From an uncultured Fibrobacter sp. (GTDB lineage Bacteria > Fibrobacterota > Fibrobacteria > Fibrobacterales > Fibrobacteraceae): a stretch of DNA of 64,000 nucleotides. The position numbers and the translations under genes are program-made. The DNA lies in contig NZ_CAMVDO010000012.1 of assembly GCF_947166265.1 (NCBI RefSeq), forward strand, positions 1 through 64,000, in the 5' to 3' direction. Under the pieces are notes generated by a model. It did no database searches and was not told the DNA's origin. It saw only the letters and a list, made by a program, of their open reading frames with translations. This document shows, in pieces, positions 54,140 to 63,344 of the stretch. Within the stretch, counting starts at the first letter, position 1; every line of letters begins with the position of its first letter.

Positions 54140-54951
54140 ATGCTGGCACCTCCTTGTACAATGTGGCCTAGTTTTTCAAGGATGTCCTTGTGGTAGGCGT
54201 CTTCAATAGTTGCAATGGTTTCTTGGACTTTTTCGTTGCGGAACCAGTCGCCACGATTCTTCTTTACCGGGAAATCAAGCGGGATGTCCGCAATGATACG
54301 TCCCGGGGTCGAGCCTAAAACGATAATGCGGCTCCCGAGATAAACGGCTTCGCGAATGTCGTGTGTTACAAACAATGTTGTAATCGGCCGGTCTTTGACG
54401 CCGCGGCAAAGTTCCAGCACTAAATCCTGGAGGCTTGCACGGTTTACGGGATCGAGAGCGCCAAAGGGTTCGTCTAAAAGAAGGGCGTCAGCGCTGACAC
54501 TTAAGGCGCGCGCTATGGCTCCGCGCTGGCGCATTCCGCCCGAAAGTTCAAAGGGGTATTTATGCAGGCTTCCTGAAAGTCCCACCAAATTCAAGTATTC
54601 TTCTGCTAAATTTTTGGCGTAACTTGTCTTCAGTTTTTTTGTCTTTTTAATAGCGAGCGTCACATTTTGGAGAAGGGTAAGCCAAGGGAAAAGGGTGTAA
54701 TCCTGAAAGACTACACTCCTTTCTGCAGAAGGCTTTTCGATTTCTTTTCCTTTCCAGTAGACATGCCCCTCGCTCGGCTTGGTAAGCCCAGCGAGAAGGT
54801 TTAGCAAAGTGGTCTTGCCACTACCGCTTTCGCCTAGCAGGCATACGAATTCTCCTTGGTTGATTTTCAAGTTGATGTCTTTCAGGATGGCCCTGCCATC
54901 GTACGAAAAACCGAGATTCGTTGCTTCAAAACCATTTTGCTTTGTTGTCAT
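54136..54951 (-). CDS. Sulfonate/taurine-type ABC transporter ATPase
   Basis: A 271-residue ABC ATPase of the SsuB/TauB family. Walker A GESGSGKTT is near 41, the signature ELSGGMRQRGAIARAL near 138 and Walker B ALLLDEPFGALD after it; THDIREAVY is the H-loop. ATG 54951 is preferred because AAGGAAAG precedes it and it lies 7 nt after the binding-protein stop. The C-terminal tail has an unusual run ending in HIVQGGASI. Confidence 0.87.
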   Translation of the reverse strand: MTTKQNGFEATNLGFSYDGRAILKDINLKINQGEFVCLLGESGSGKTTLLNLLAGLTKPSEGHVYWKGKEIEKPSAERSVVFQDYTLFPWLTLLQNVTLAIKKTKKLKTSYAKNLAEEYLNLVGLSGSLHKYPFELSGGMRQRGAIARALSVSADALLLDEPFGALDPVNRASLQDLVLELCRGVKDRPITTLFVTHDIREAVYLGSRIIVLGSTPGRIIADIPLDFPVKKNRGDWFRNEKVQETIATIEDAYHKDILEKLGHIVQGGASI

Positions 54952-54958
54952 ACTTTCC

Positions 54959-55999
54959 TTAGTTCCTGGACTTGAAAATATTTTCTGCCTTGGCGTAGAA
55001 TTCGGACTTGGGATTTTCCTTGCGAAGTTCTGCAATGGCGGCCTTGTAGAAATCCGTGCGTACGTATTCAGAGACTTTCTTGTCGGACTTGATGAATTCT
55101 GCATCTTTCAAGAAATCCCAGAAGAATTCGACACCCTTCACGTTCGGGTCCGTATCCTGCGTGACGTGCCCGCTGTAGAACGCCTTGTTGACAAGAGCGG
55201 TATCAAGCTTGATCCACTTGGCAATAATTTCCACACTCTTCTTGTGGTCATTTTGCACCAGTTCTTCGGCTTCAAGCAGAGACTTGACCAAACGCTTATA
55301 GACATCTTCGCGACCGTCAATCTTGCGGAGCGAGGCAATTAAGCGGCAGCAAATATGGCCAGGGTTGATGTCCTTACTGCGGAGCACTACGGAAAGGCCT
55401 GCTTCTTCGGCGCGGAGGTCGTGCGGACCCCAAGTGACACCTGCGTACACGCTGCCGTTTTTTACAGCTTCGATCACTGCAGGCGGGTTCTTGAGTTCAA
55501 CAATGGTCACGTCCTTGTGCCAGTCGATACCTTCTTTCTTAAGGCCACCGCGAACGATGGCATCGGCAGTGCCCAAGCGAATGGTAGCGATTTTCTTACC
55601 CTTGAGGTCGCTCAACTTCTTGACGGAACCAGCGTTTTCTTTGCGGGTAATGACGGCCTGGTCACCACCCATGATGCCACCAATCACGCGGATGTCGGCA
55701 CCCTGCGAAATGTGAATAAGCGGAGCGAGCGAACCGAATGCGCCTGCATCGAGTTTACCTGCGCGGACAGCGGCAATGCCGTCGCCGGAATTCGAAAATT
55801 CAACGAGCGTTACGTCAAGGCCGTTTTTCTCGAAAATGCCAGCATCTTTAGCGATAAAGAATTTTCCTTGACCTGTAGAAGACAGGTAACCGATGGAAAT
55901 CTTGTCTGCGGCGGTTGCAGAAGTAGCGCAGGCGAGGCTAAAGAGGATTGTGAAAGCAATTCGATTGCGGATTTTATTGAAAATTTGTTTCTGATTCAT
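54959..55999 (-). CDS. Sulfonate/taurine-type ABC transporter binding protein
   Basis: A 346-residue periplasmic binding protein with an ordinary cleavable signal peptide (CATSATAA, no lipobox), unlike the lipoproteins at 12371 and 42191. Class marks are ISIGYLSSTGQGKFFIAKDA and ADAIVRGGLKKEG. It is clearly different from the other two proteins, so its ligand probably differs. It lies between the porin and the ATPase. A volatile or hydrophobic organosulfur ligand feeding the reductase operon is a reasonable but unproven idea. Confidence 0.87.
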   Translation of the reverse strand: MNQKQIFNKIRNRIAFTILFSLACATSATAADKISIGYLSSTGQGKFFIAKDAGIFEKNGLDVTLVEFSNSGDGIAAVRAGKLDAGAFGSLAPLIHISQGADIRVIGGIMGGDQAVITRKENAGSVKKLSDLKGKKIATIRLGTADAIVRGGLKKEGIDWHKDVTIVELKNPPAVIEAVKNGSVYAGVTWGPHDLRAEEAGLSVVLRSKDINPGHICCRLIASLRKIDGREDVYKRLVKSLLEAEELVQNDHKKSVEIIAKWIKLDTALVNKAFYSGHVTQDTDPNVKGVEFFWDFLKDAEFIKSDKKVSEYVRTDFYKAAIAELRKENPKSEFYAKAENIFKSRN

Positions 56000-56016
56000 T
56001 ATTCAAGTCTCCTTCG

Positions 56017-57228
56017 TTAGAAGCCATAAGTTGCGGAAAGGTGATAACGGTTCAAGTCTGCTTCTTTTACGGTGCCTGCGATCAGGTAATCTGTTTGAAC
56101 ATGGAGGTATTCAATCCCGAGCGAGAAGGCATCAGTCAGGTTGTAGGTAGCGTTTGCGAAAATGGAAAGGTTCTGTTCGCGGCCACCCACCTTTTCGATA
56201 TCATCGCGGTCCAGTTTGTCAATACCTGCGCCACCATTAATTGCCAGTTTTTGAATCAGTTTAGCTTGCAGGGCAAACCAACCACCGTAAGCCTTGATGC
56301 TCTTGACGCTTTCGGGATCTTCGGTGTTGGCGACAAATCCGCGACCGATACCGGCTGCATACGTATCCAGGTTTTCACCGATGAATCCTTCTCCAAGGAC
56401 GGTGATGGCCTTGGTGATGGGGAGGCTCAAGTCTACGTTTGCAGACCAGGTGGGGATATCCTTGGTTTTTCCTGTATCATCCAAGTCGATTTCTTCTTGT
56501 CCATAATGGCCCGAAACGCCGAGACCGACCTTCTTGTCTTTTACCCACAGCGGAAGCGCAATGCCGATGCGGCCCTGGAAAGTAGGAATATCGGCGTCAG
56601 TACCGGTTTCCGAGGCAGAAGAGGAATTGTACGGCTGGTTTTCGCCGATGGTGCGCACAACAGCGGCAGCAACGTCCACGGAGCCCTCACCAACGGGGAT
56701 TTTCTCGGTGAGTCTCAGCTGAGCCCTACGAAGGCCTGCGTCACCCGAATTGTTGAGAACGCCTGCGTTGAGAGTCGGGGTCACCAACGGAGAAATTACG
56801 TCCCAAGTTTGACCGCCTAAAATAGAGAAGCCCGTCTTGCTGAACGAAATTTCGCCATAGCCGTGACGAAGACGCGGATTGGGATTGTTAGCGGAACCAC
56901 CGCCATAGAAGTCAATTTCAACTTTACCGTTGGCCTTGAAATAAGTCGTATCGTTACCGCTCGAAAGATTGAAACCGATTCGAGTCAGATTCGGGGTGAG
57001 ATGCCAGCCGCCATCATTTTCATTGGTGATGTCGGAAGCCGCAACAAAGTTTGCGAAATTTCCGTTGTTACTTTTGGAATCTTCGTAAGCGGCATTGAGA
57101 GAGGCAAAACCGTAAAGGGTTGCACTTACGCCAGACTTTGTAGTGACAGAAAGAGGTTCTGCAGCGAAAGAGGTGATTGCAGATAAAAGAATAATCTTGG
57201 CAGCAATATTTTTCGAATTGATATTCAT
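56017..57228 (-). CDS. Outer-membrane porin
   Basis: A 403-residue outer-membrane beta-barrel protein with a signal peptide (about 1-22) and a C-terminal strand ending in Phe (LSATYGF), as the barrel assembly machine requires. Its pattern resembles DcaP-type porins for small anions. It is first in the porin-binding protein-ATPase-permease operon, with its own promoter at 57434-57489. Solute inferred: a small organosulfur compound. Confidence 0.82.
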   Translation of the reverse strand: MNINSKNIAAKIILLSAITSFAAEPLSVTTKSGVSATLYGFASLNAAYEDSKSNNGNFANFVAASDITNENDGGWHLTPNLTRIGFNLSSGNDTTYFKANGKVEIDFYGGGSANNPNPRLRHGYGEISFSKTGFSILGGQTWDVISPLVTPTLNAGVLNNSGDAGLRRAQLRLTEKIPVGEGSVDVAAAVVRTIGENQPYNSSSASETGTDADIPTFQGRIGIALPLWVKDKKVGLGVSGHYGQEEIDLDDTGKTKDIPTWSANVDLSLPITKAITVLGEGFIGENLDTYAAGIGRGFVANTEDPESVKSIKAYGGWFALQAKLIQKLAINGGAGIDKLDRDDIEKVGGREQNLSIFANATYNLTDAFSLGIEYLHVQTDYLIAGTVKEADLNRYHLSATYGF

Positions 57229-57433
57229 TTATAAATCTCCTGATTGAAAATTTTTGTGAGTTGAGCAACCATGCAAAAAACTTTTTTGCACGATGCGATT
57301 AAATTTTGTTTGGTGGGGGTGAGTGCTTACTGGCAAATGCCTTGAGCAAAAGTATAAAGTCTACACATATAGGTATCCTCGTTCTGATTTGTTTGCTCTT
57401 CGGAACATGACGTTCTCGAAATTTTGTGCGTTA

Positions 57434-57489
57434 AAAGTAGAAATAAAAATGAGCTTGTAAAATACTTTTTCTTTATAACTTAATATAGG
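57434..57489 (-). promoter_or_regulatory. Sulfur-regulon promoter variant before porin
   Basis: Minus strand: CCTAT ... ATAAA half-sites (57489-57472), then AGTATTTTAC with -35 TTTTAC (57462-57457), a 17-bp spacer and TACTTT (57439-57434). A degenerate copy with the same shortened dyad-promoter distance as the variant at 24991. The rest of the 383-nt gap contains nothing else I can recognise apart from the terminator at 57536. Confidence 0.5.
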
Positions 57490-57535
57490 GTTAAACTTGA
57501 ACTAAGACAGTGACAAAAAGTGACTTTTACTTTTG

Positions 57536-57570
57536 AGAAAATGCCGCCTGAAAATCAGGCGACATTTTTG
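57536..57570 (-). terminator. Terminator of nitrogenase-like operon
   Basis: CGCCTGA-ttt-TCAGGCG hairpin with a T-rich 3' side, 42 nt after the last reductase gene. Confidence 0.7.
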
Positions 57571-57611
57571 TGTTAGGAGAGTAAACGGATTAAAGTTAAT
57601 TTATCTTGAAA

Positions 57612-58964
57612 TTATTTACCACCAACAGATGTGCTGTAAATCTTTTCGAGCAAATTAAGCGCACCCTTGTAACCAACGAAGCTGCGATTGATAATCAACG
57701 TTTCGCTAGAGGGCGGAGTAATTTCGAAAAGCAATGCATTCTTTTCGTTGGCGATATTGATTTCCCACGAAGAGGCGAGAATCAAAGGCTTTCCAGAAGA
57801 GAAATTCACTTCCTTAATAGACTTTTCAATCAGGTAGCCATCTTCTTCAAATTCCACGTCGACATCGACACCTTCGCTAATGTTGTGGAAGGCATTTTCG
57901 ATTTGTTCGCGGAACTTCTGCGGAGGATCGTCACTGATGATTGCCTTGCGCGGAATAAGGCCGATTTGATCCACGAGGAACTTGGTGTAGGCAAGCGTGT
58001 AGGCGGAATCTGCGGTAATGGCAAATTCGCTGGGCATACCGAACCAGTATTCGGCGAAAAATTCGGAGAAGTGTTCCAGATAGTAATAGTAAATCTGATT
58101 TTCTTCCTTGATGAACTTTTCGCTCTGCTTTTTGTCAATTCCGGCAAATTCGACGACTTTACGGATAAATTCGCTAGTCGCTTCGGCACCGAGCGGAATT
58201 TCAGAAATGTGCAGGAACGGCTGGCCATATTTTTCCTGGAGGTGTTCTGCGTTTCGAACACCCACCCACGGAGAAATAACCAAGTTGAACTGAGCCTTCG
58301 GAATGCGCAGCCAGTCCGCGACGCCGTTATTTTCGGGTCCGAAGGGAACATTGACTTCAAAACCGGCACCACGGAGAATACGGGCAATTTCCTGATAGTC
58401 TCCACGCCAGTTCTGGTTGTAGTAAGGAGTTTCAAACCAAAGATTGACAAGCCCTTTTTTGCGTTTACCCTTGTAATCACCCACGAACTGGTCGATAATG
58501 GCATTCACGACTTCTTCGTGACCGAAAAGGTTGTTGCCCTTAAACCCAGCGGTATCAACGGAGACGATCGGGTAACCCAAATCGCGGTAGCCACGAACCA
58601 GGCTCGAAACATCGTCGCCGATAAGACCTCCCACGCAACCGGTAAGCACAACGTAGAGGTCGCCATTGAACACCTTGAGCGTCGACTTGATCAACTGATC
58701 CAAAGTCTTGATGCCGCCAAAGACGATGTCGTTTTCAGTGGAGTTTGCACTCGGCATGTTACCAGCGCCGGCATAAATACTGCCCTGAAAGCCATTTTCG
58801 AAGGTGAGAAAAGCCGTTTGCTTAAGCTGGCAACCTGGAGAACAGTTGGCAATGGGAACTGCACCCTTAATCGCTACAACCGTATGAGATGCACCAACCG
58901 CACAAGCGTATCGGGGGTCCGAAATGGAATTACTCTTTTTTCTTTTAATTGTAGAATCAGACAT
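57612..58964 (-). CDS. Nitrogenase-like reductase beta (NifK/MarK-like) subunit
   Basis: A 450-residue NifK-type subunit. The P-cluster Cys pattern is kept: C21 (YACAV), C45 (NCSPGC, with an extra C41) and C110 (LTGCVGGLIGDD). It has no long N-terminal extension, so it is shorter than NifK of nitrogen fixers (about 510). It pairs with the D-type subunit encoded 15 nt upstream. Without nifE, nifN or nifV in the cluster, and with sulfur-type control, it fits the methylthio-alkane reductase group rather than nitrogenase or BchB/CfbD. Confidence 0.85.
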   Translation of the reverse strand: MSDSTIKRKKSNSISDPRYACAVGASHTVVAIKGAVPIANCSPGCQLKQTAFLTFENGFQGSIYAGAGNMPSANSTENDIVFGGIKTLDQLIKSTLKVFNGDLYVVLTGCVGGLIGDDVSSLVRGYRDLGYPIVSVDTAGFKGNNLFGHEEVVNAIIDQFVGDYKGKRKKGLVNLWFETPYYNQNWRGDYQEIARILRGAGFEVNVPFGPENNGVADWLRIPKAQFNLVISPWVGVRNAEHLQEKYGQPFLHISEIPLGAEATSEFIRKVVEFAGIDKKQSEKFIKEENQIYYYYLEHFSEFFAEYWFGMPSEFAITADSAYTLAYTKFLVDQIGLIPRKAIISDDPPQKFREQIENAFHNISEGVDVDVEFEEDGYLIEKSIKEVNFSSGKPLILASSWEINIANEKNALLFEITPPSSETLIINRSFVGYKGALNLLEKIYSTSVGGK

Positions 58965-58979
58965 TTTGAAACTCCCTAG

Positions 58980-60608
58980 TTATACATTTTCCGAATTATT
59001 TTCTTCGCCGTTATCGTTGTCTTTCTTTTTGCTTTTGCTGAACTTGAGATTTCTCGGTTCCGGCAAATCTTCAAGAGCTTCCGGATGGTGGGTCAAGTAG
59101 AACGGATCGTCCTGAGAAAGCCACCAATCGGAATAGGGGAGTTTCACATTGCGTTTAAGCACCTGGTTGAACTTGGTGCGCGAAATAACGCCCTTGAGCA
59201 TTTCGCCGATACGGAGAATGCCCTGATAGCCCACCGGAATATGCTCGTCGCCCATGGTAAGGGTCGGAAATCCAAGGTGCCCCGCAACAGAAGCAAGACC
59301 CGGGTGGCGAATAAGCAAAAAGTCGGTCTTGGCGCGCTTCAGAAGCTGCGGAAGCTGGAAGGCGCGAGTCTTACTGACGGTATAGTGCGGAATGTCGCCA
59401 TAGGTTTCAACCAGTTCCTTGAGGGTGTCCTGATGTTCGCCACCGCCGTCGTAAACGGGGTCGTGATGGAACACGAGTGCAGCGTCGTGGCCGATTCCCA
59501 GTTCCGAAAGCACGCTGATAAGGCCGTGTGCGTATGCAGATCCCGTCATCACGATACCATTCTTGCCCTTGAAAAATTCACGAAGTTCGGCAAGTTTCGG
59601 GGCGATGCGCTTGTGCTCGCTTTCAATGTATTCTTCGGCTTCTTTTTCTTTGCCGACAACTTTTGCGATAGCGCGAAGCCAAGCATCAGTTCCCTTGATG
59701 CCGTAAGGTTGCGGAGCGTCAATCTGCGGAACGCCGAAAGATTCTTCAAGAGCCGTGGCCATGTAGCCGCCCAACGTATCGCAGAAGGTTGCGGTAGCGA
59801 CTGCTTCGGAGGCTTGGCGAATTTCTTCGAAAGAGGCGGTATCCAAAAGGTAGTTCACGCGCAGCCCAAGCGGAGCAAGCATTTCGGAGAAATAGTCCGA
59901 ACCCCAGAGGGCAACGATATTGAGCAAATCATTCTGCTTCTTGGTCGGATGGCGTTCCACAATCTGGCGAAGAACGCCATGGAAAGCGACGTCAAAACCC
60001 GTAGACCAGTGCTTAGAACGGAAACCTTCGCAGTGTAGCGGAATGATAGGCACGCCAACCTCAGGCTCCATTTCTTCGGCAATGGAATCGATGTCTTCGC
60101 CGATAATAGCGGTAGCACACGCCATGCCAATAAAGATTGCCTTGGGGTTAAAGCGTTCCTTTGCGTCGAGAATCGTTTGGCGGAGCTTATCGGAAGCACC
60201 GAAAACCATGTCCTTTTCTTTCAGGTTCGTACTGATGTTCAGCGTATTCTGCAGGGGCTTTCCGCGACGGCGAAGGCCGTTATGCATAGAGAGGTTAAAC
60301 TTGGAGTTTTCGCCGCTGCAACCGATAGGAGAATGGTCAATCAGGGCACAGTCCGTCAGGTTACCCACCTGGCACTGCACAATCGCATTAGAGCACATGG
60401 TCTCTTGGTTCAGCGGAGAACTCAATTCACAAAGTTTGCAGCCCGGGCCATTGCCCGCGCAGCCGCCATGCTTTTTCGCACTGCGTTCGTCGTAGGCCGA
60501 TTCCTTAATCAAATCGCTCGCCTTGCCGTCCCAGCCGATAATCGTACCCAGTCGATACTCGCGGTTTTCGACTGAGGTCATGTTCAAATTAATATTAGTC
60601 TTGGCCAT
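58980..60608 (-). CDS. Nitrogenase-like reductase alpha (NifD/MarD-like) subunit
   Basis: A 542-residue NifD-type subunit. P-cluster Cys are C72, C97 (PIGCSG) and C164 (GMACATAIIG). The cofactor-binding Cys is kept as C276 (TFCDTLGGYM), matching Cys275 of NifD. Where NifD has His442 in GPYHG, this protein has GYQG (Gln462), so the second cofactor ligand differs. The N-terminus has an extra Cys set (C50, C57, C60). A charged tail rich in Lys, Asp and Asn ends the chain. The presence of a FeMo-type cofactor Cys rules out the tetrapyrrole enzymes BchN and CfbD. It probably reduces a C-S bond. Confidence 0.85.
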   Translation of the reverse strand: MAKTNINLNMTSVENREYRLGTIIGWDGKASDLIKESAYDERSAKKHGGCAGNGPGCKLCELSSPLNQETMCSNAIVQCQVGNLTDCALIDHSPIGCSGENSKFNLSMHNGLRRRGKPLQNTLNISTNLKEKDMVFGASDKLRQTILDAKERFNPKAIFIGMACATAIIGEDIDSIAEEMEPEVGVPIIPLHCEGFRSKHWSTGFDVAFHGVLRQIVERHPTKKQNDLLNIVALWGSDYFSEMLAPLGLRVNYLLDTASFEEIRQASEAVATATFCDTLGGYMATALEESFGVPQIDAPQPYGIKGTDAWLRAIAKVVGKEKEAEEYIESEHKRIAPKLAELREFFKGKNGIVMTGSAYAHGLISVLSELGIGHDAALVFHHDPVYDGGGEHQDTLKELVETYGDIPHYTVSKTRAFQLPQLLKRAKTDFLLIRHPGLASVAGHLGFPTLTMGDEHIPVGYQGILRIGEMLKGVISRTKFNQVLKRNVKLPYSDWWLSQDDPFYLTHHPEALEDLPEPRNLKFSKSKKKDNDNGEENNSENV

Positions 60609-60619
60609 GAGCCCTCACA

Positions 60620-61498
<879 letters not shown>

Positions 61499-61513
61499 TT
61501 ACTAGGCAAAGGC

Positions 61514-61609
61514 AAGTTAGAATTTAAGTCAACTCTTTCCAATACTTTTTGAATCCGTTTGGTCAAAAAAAATCACTTTTTTTAAGTTGTTATAAATTCC
61601 GCTTATAAC
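61514..61609 (-). promoter_or_regulatory. Sulfur-regulon promoter variant before NifH-type gene
   Basis: A perfect GTTAT-N11-ATAAC dyad at 61589-61609, then GTATTGGAA with -35 TTGGAA (61542-61537), 17-bp spacer and TAACTT (61519-61514) on the minus strand. The dyad is 27 bp farther from the promoter than in the standard layout. Confidence 0.6.
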
Positions 61610-61651
61610 CCTTATTAGCGCGAATCTATTGCGCATGCGAAAAAGTATTTT

Positions 61652-61770
61652 GCGATAGCGAACGCCTATAACACACATTAGTGTAAAGCTATTGCACTCT
61701 CGAAAAAATGAAATTTTTTTATTTTCGCTCTTGCCTTCGTATTGAAATCCATTGCTGTGATTTTTAACTT
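61652..61770 (+). promoter_or_regulatory. Sulfur-regulon promoter variant before nifB
   Basis: GCGAT-N11-ATAAC (61652-61672) upstream; GTATTGAAA with -35 TTGAAA (61742-61747), 17-bp spacer, TAACTT (61765-61770). The -10 word and spacer are identical to the divergent NifH-type promoter. Confidence 0.55.
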
Positions 61771-61890
61771 TACACCCATACTTCTTTGGCTAAGAAGTTA
61801 AAGCATTAATCACGCTACAGAACGCTAGGCAAAACGTTCACCATTTTTAATACAAACTAAATCGGTTATTTACCGATCATTTTTGTGCAA

Positions 61891-61910
61891 GGTTTACATA
61901 CCTTGCGAGG
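61891..61910 (+). promoter_or_regulatory. Hairpin overlapping the nifB ribosome site
   Basis: GCAAGG (61887-61892) and CCTTGC (61901-61906) can form a hairpin that ends directly at GAGG (61907-61910), the nifB ribosome site, 4 nt before ATG 61915. Translation may depend on opening it. Confidence 0.4.
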
Positions 61911-61914
61911 TTTT

Positions 61915-62787
61915 ATGGCAACCAGTCAAGAAACAGTTTTTAGAGAACACCCGTGTTTTGGTGCTTGCAAAAACCGGAAAGGGCGCATTCATTTGCCAGT
62001 CGCCCCAGGTTGCAACATCGAGTGCCGTTTTTGTGATAGACGCATTAACGAAGATGCTCAGGTACCGGGAAATACGAGTAAGGTGATTAAACCCGAAGAG
62101 GCTTGCGGATACATTCGCAAGGCTCTGGAATTTGTGCCGGAACTTACGACAGTGGGAATCGCTGGCCCAGGCGACACCTTGGCAACTCCTTTTGCACTAG
62201 ATACATTCCGCTTGGTAAAAAAGGAATTCCCGCAGCTGATTCGCTGCATGAGCACCAATGGGCTTTTGCTGAATGACAAGGCAGACGAAGTCATCGATGT
62301 GGGCATTGATTCTCTCACGGTTACGGTGAATGCCGTGGACCCTGAAATCGAGGCGATGATCAACGCGAGAATTTTCTACCACGGTAAAACCTATAAGGGT
62401 GTAGAAGCAGCCGAAATCCTGATTCACAACCAGCTCGAAGGCATTCGCAAAGTCGCAAAGAGTGGAACGCTTATCAAAGTGAATACGGTTCTTTGCCCGG
62501 GCATTAACGACAAGCACATCGAAGATGTGGCGGCCACCGTGCGCGAAGCGGGCGCCATCATGTACAATATCATTCCGTTGATTCCGCAAAATGGCTTTAA
62601 GGATATTCCCGCTCCGACACCGAAAACTCTTGCGATTGCGCAGGAACAGGCGGGCGTATTCATCAACGTATTCAAGCATTGCGCCCATTGCCGTGCCGAT
62701 GCCGTTGGCGTCCCGGGCGTTTATGATGTCGGTGCGCAAATCTACATGGACCGTATCCGTGTAAAGGAGACTTTCTCTCATGGCTAA
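61915..62787 (+). CDS. nifB: NifB-type radical SAM cofactor maturase
   Basis: A 290-residue radical SAM enzyme that fuses two [4Fe-4S] clusters and inserts a carbide to build the precursor of the nitrogenase-type cofactor. The radical SAM Cys are C33, C37, C40 (GCNIECRFC); HPC at 12-14 and HCAHC near 255-259 are the further cluster ligands. It is the short form without the fused NifX domain, which is encoded separately next. Divergent from the reductase operon under matching control, so it matures that enzyme. ATG 61915 is preferred to a GTG 30 nt upstream. Confidence 0.92.
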   Translation: MATSQETVFREHPCFGACKNRKGRIHLPVAPGCNIECRFCDRRINEDAQVPGNTSKVIKPEEACGYIRKALEFVPELTTVGIAGPGDTLATPFALDTFRLVKKEFPQLIRCMSTNGLLLNDKADEVIDVGIDSLTVTVNAVDPEIEAMINARIFYHGKTYKGVEAAEILIHNQLEGIRKVAKSGTLIKVNTVLCPGINDKHIEDVAATVREAGAIMYNIIPLIPQNGFKDIPAPTPKTLAIAQEQAGVFINVFKHCAHCRADAVGVPGVYDVGAQIYMDRIRVKETFSHG

Positions 62788-63190
62788 ATATAGAGTTGCA
62801 GTCGCCACAAACGATGGCGAAAATGTCAATGTTCACTTTGGACATGCCGCGGCGTTCGACGTCTACGAAGTCGATGAAGAAAGCGGAAAATTTGAAAAAG
62901 TCGAGGTCCGCGTAAAACCGGAGCATTGCGACGGCACATGTGGCGATGGTGCTTGCGGTCAGCGAGATGTGGAACGTTCGTCCATGTTCTCGGCAGCAAA
63001 AAATCTAGCCGATTTAGATTACGTTCTCTGCTCGCAGCTGGGCCCGCAGGCAGTGCAGGCGTTAACGCGCTTTAATGTGCGCGCTTTCGACATCGCGCTT
63101 CCCATCGCCGAAGCGATTGCCAAAATCAACGTATACCGCAAAAAGATTGCGGAACGCACCCAGAGACTCAAGGGATTACAGGATAAATAA
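62780..63190 (+). CDS. NifX/NafY-type cofactor-binding protein
   Basis: A 136-residue protein of the dinitrogenase iron-molybdenum cofactor family. The cofactor-contact region VNVHFGHAAAFDVYE near 16-30 is kept, and a Cys-rich loop CDGTCGDGACG is unusual for the family. It probably carries the NifB product to the reductase. It overlaps nifB by 8 nt and ends before a terminator. It is the separate version of the domain that is often fused to NifB. Confidence 0.88.
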   Translation: MAKYRVAVATNDGENVNVHFGHAAAFDVYEVDEESGKFEKVEVRVKPEHCDGTCGDGACGQRDVERSSMFSAAKNLADLDYVLCSQLGPQAVQALTRFNVRAFDIALPIAEAIAKINVYRKKIAERTQRLKGLQDK

Positions 63191-63267
63191 AATGCTGCCT
63201 CTGATTGTAGAATTTTGTTGTAAGAACGGCCGATGTTGACGGGCGTTTATTGCGGTATTCATTTTGT

Positions 63268-63302
63268 CGCCCGTGTAAGGTTAACCTACGCGGGCGTTTC
63301 TT
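63268..63302 (+). terminator. Terminator after nifB-nifX
   Basis: CGCCCG ... CGGGCG stem with GTAAGG/CCTAC inner pairs, then TTTCTT. Confidence 0.65.
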
Positions 63303-63344
63303 ATGGGCTAAGGCCCTCAACTAAAATTTTAAAAGGATAATACA

